NCBI RefSeq assembly: GCF_011764505.1
Contig: NZ_AP022839.1
Location: 3,447,001-3,511,000 of the forward strand
DNA length: 64,000 nucleotides
Direction of reading: 5' to 3'
From: Legionella antarctica
GTDB lineage: Bacteria; Pseudomonadota; Gammaproteobacteria; Legionellales; Legionellaceae
Both the position numbers and the translations under genes were made by a program. Positions 62,434 to 64,000 of the stretch are shown here, one piece after another. Position 1 is the stretch's first letter. The number at the start of each line of letters is the position of its first letter. The notes below the pieces were generated by a model. The model saw only the letters and a list, made by a program, of their open reading frames with translations, was not told the origin of the DNA and did no database searches.

Positions 62434-64000
62434 ATGAATACACAAGATTTTTTAACCAGTTATACCAAACGCTTTGTGGAGAACAAAGAAGAGGATTTGA
62501 GTTTGGATGAGTATCTGGAGCTATGTAAAACTGACCCTTCAGCTTATGCTAATCCAGCAGAGCGTCTATTAATGGCTATAGGCGAACCTGAAATGATAGA
62601 TACCCGTCATGACCCGGTTTTGTCCCGTATATTCTCCAATAAAGTTATTCAGCACTATTCGGTATTCAAAGATTTTTACGGCATGGAAGAGCCCATTGAA
62701 CAGATCGTCGGCTTTTTAAAGCATGCCGCTCAGGGATTAGAAGAAACAAAACAAGTGCTTTACCTCTTGGGGCCCGTAGGCGGAGGTAAATCATCTGTTG
62801 CTGAAAAATTAAAAGACTTAATGGAAAAAGTGCCCTTCTATGCAATCAAAGGTTCCCCGGTATTTGAATCGCCATTGTCTTTATTTAATCCTGATGAAGA
62901 CGGAGAGTTACTTCAGGAGCGTTTTGGCATTCCCACTCGTTACCTACGTTATTTAATGTCACCATGGGCAGTCAAACGATTACAGGAATTTAACGGCGAT
63001 ATCAGCAAATTCAGAGTCATAAAGATCAAACCTTCTCGCTTAAAACAAATTGCTATTGCGAAAACTGAACCCGGCGATGAAAACAATCAGGATATTTCTT
63101 CACTGGTCGGCAAGGTGGATATTCGTAAATTAGAGGAATTTTCTCAAGATGATCCTGATGCTTATAGCTTTTCAGGGGGTCTTTGCCGTGCCAACCGTGG
63201 TCTTTTAGAGTTTGTGGAAATGTTTAAAGCCCCAATTAAGGTGCTTCATCCATTGCTCACCGCCACTCAAGAGGGCAATTATAATGCTACTGAAGGATTA
63301 TCCGCCATCCCATTTGAGGGAATCATTTTAGCTCACTCAAACGAGTCTGAATGGCAAACATTCAGAAACAATAAAAATAATGAGGCCTTTATTGACAGGA
63401 TTAATATAGTAAAAGTCCCCTATTGTCTGCGAGTTTCGGAAGAGTTAAAAATTTATCAAAAATTGATCGATAACAGCTCTTTAGCTAAAGCTCATTGCGC
63501 ACCAGGAACGCTCGATATGCTGGCGCAATTTTCTGTGTTAACACGTTTAAAAGAACCTCAAAACTCAAGTATTTATTCTAAAATGCGCGTATACAACGGT
63601 GAAAGCTTAAAAGATACCGATCCTAAAGCTAAATCCTATCAGGAATATCGAGATTTTGCCGGTGTTGATGAAGGAATGAGCGGGGTTTCAACGCGTTTTG
63701 CCTTTAAAATCCTATCCAAGGTATTCAACTTTGATCACAGTGAAATCGCGGCTAATCCCGTTCATTTGATGTATGTTCTGGAGCGACAAATTGAACAAGA
63801 GCAATTTCCTCAGGAACTACATGAAAATTATCTGGCGTTCATCAAAGAATACTTATCAGCAAAATATGTCGAATTTATCGGCAAAGAAATTCAAACCGCT
63901 TATCTGGAGTCCTACTCTGAGTATGGACAAAATATTTTTGACCGGTACATCACTTATGCAGATTTCTGGATTCAGGATCAAGACTATCGTGATCCAGATA
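62434..64000 (+). CDS. prkA: PrkA-family serine protein kinase/AAA ATPase, 3' end missing
   Basis: The frame is open from ATG 62434 (AGGGGA seven bases upstream) to the window end, 522 residues of an expected ~640. The N-terminal PrkA AAA domain has FKDFYGMEEPIEQIVGFLK and the P-loop GPVGGGKS (113-120), and DEGMSGVSTRFAFKILSK belongs to the conserved C-terminal half. PrkA proteins act in stationary-phase and nutrient-stress responses, usually with yeaH and spoVR-type genes downstream, which would lie beyond the window. Confidence 0.95.
   Translation, partial: MNTQDFLTSYTKRFVENKEEDLSLDEYLELCKTDPSAYANPAERLLMAIGEPEMIDTRHDPVLSRIFSNKVIQHYSVFKDFYGMEEPIEQIVGFLKHAAQGLEETKQVLYLLGPVGGGKSSVAEKLKDLMEKVPFYAIKGSPVFESPLSLFNPDEDGELLQERFGIPTRYLRYLMSPWAVKRLQEFNGDISKFRVIKIKPSRLKQIAIAKTEPGDENNQDISSLVGKVDIRKLEEFSQDDPDAYSFSGGLCRANRGLLEFVEMFKAPIKVLHPLLTATQEGNYNATEGLSAIPFEGIILAHSNESEWQTFRNNKNNEAFIDRINIVKVPYCLRVSEELKIYQKLIDNSSLAKAHCAPGTLDMLAQFSVLTRLKEPQNSSIYSKMRVYNGESLKDTDPKAKSYQEYRDFAGVDEGMSGVSTRFAFKILSKVFNFDHSEIAANPVHLMYVLERQIEQEQFPQELHENYLAFIKEYLSAKYVEFIGKEIQTAYLESYSEYGQNIFDRYITYADFWIQDQDYRDPD

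Overview
The window reads as chromosomal DNA of a Legionella species, most likely Legionella pneumophila or a very close relative. The grounds are an AT-rich base composition, housekeeping genes of gammaproteobacterial type, a gene matching the Dot/Icm effector LepA (not the translation factor), and the Legionella siderophore-synthetase gene frgA behind a clear Fur box. Gene names are assigned from protein motifs and gene order read by eye; no database search was run.

Left end (1-4,660): a tiny basic ORF, a DUF1810-type gene broken by one extra A in a nine-A run, a CNNM/CBS transporter-like protein, inorganic pyrophosphatase, and a HIT hydrolase coupled to GTP cyclohydrolase I. Then a long minus-strand block (about 38,450 down to 4,880) follows an order familiar from E. 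coli: rlmE-ftsH-folP-glmM-(tpiA)-secG-tRNA-Leu ... tRNA-fMet-rimP-nusA-infB-rbfA-truB-rpsO-pnp. Two insertions interrupt it. The complete 14-gene nuo operon (respiratory complex I, nuoA to nuoN) sits between the two tRNA genes, and the large plus-strand effector gene lepA sits between glmM and tpiA. Two intrinsic-terminator hairpins between tRNA-fMet and rimP recall the leader of the E. coli nusA operon.

Right part (38,800-64,000) is a mosaic of accessory and core genes. It holds an O-acyltransferase with an SGNH domain; two divergent genes of unknown function, one behind a PmrA-box-like repeat; frgA; a phosphatidyltransferase with hda; a frameshifted small gene; a MazEF toxin-antitoxin pair; and a cluster of a YjeH-like amino-acid exporter, a heme-oxygenase-like diiron enzyme and a divergent ATP-grasp ligase. 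Next come a ParD-like regulator overlapping a second-type methionine aminopeptidase, a POT peptide transporter, a membrane/coiled-coil protein of unknown function, a patatin lipase, aroE, a periplasmic 2H-phosphoesterase-like gene split by a GC-rich insertion of about 260 bp, pepN, and the start of the PrkA kinase, cut by the window end.

The most interesting candidate system is at 48.5-52.2 kb. An HDO metalloenzyme, an ATP-grasp amino-acid ligase and an amino-acid exporter resemble the working parts of a small-molecule pathway of the Bes (allyl/propargyl-glycine dipeptide) type. They share an intergenic region with two perfect inverted repeats. No CRISPR array, rRNA, intact insertion sequence or prophage is visible.
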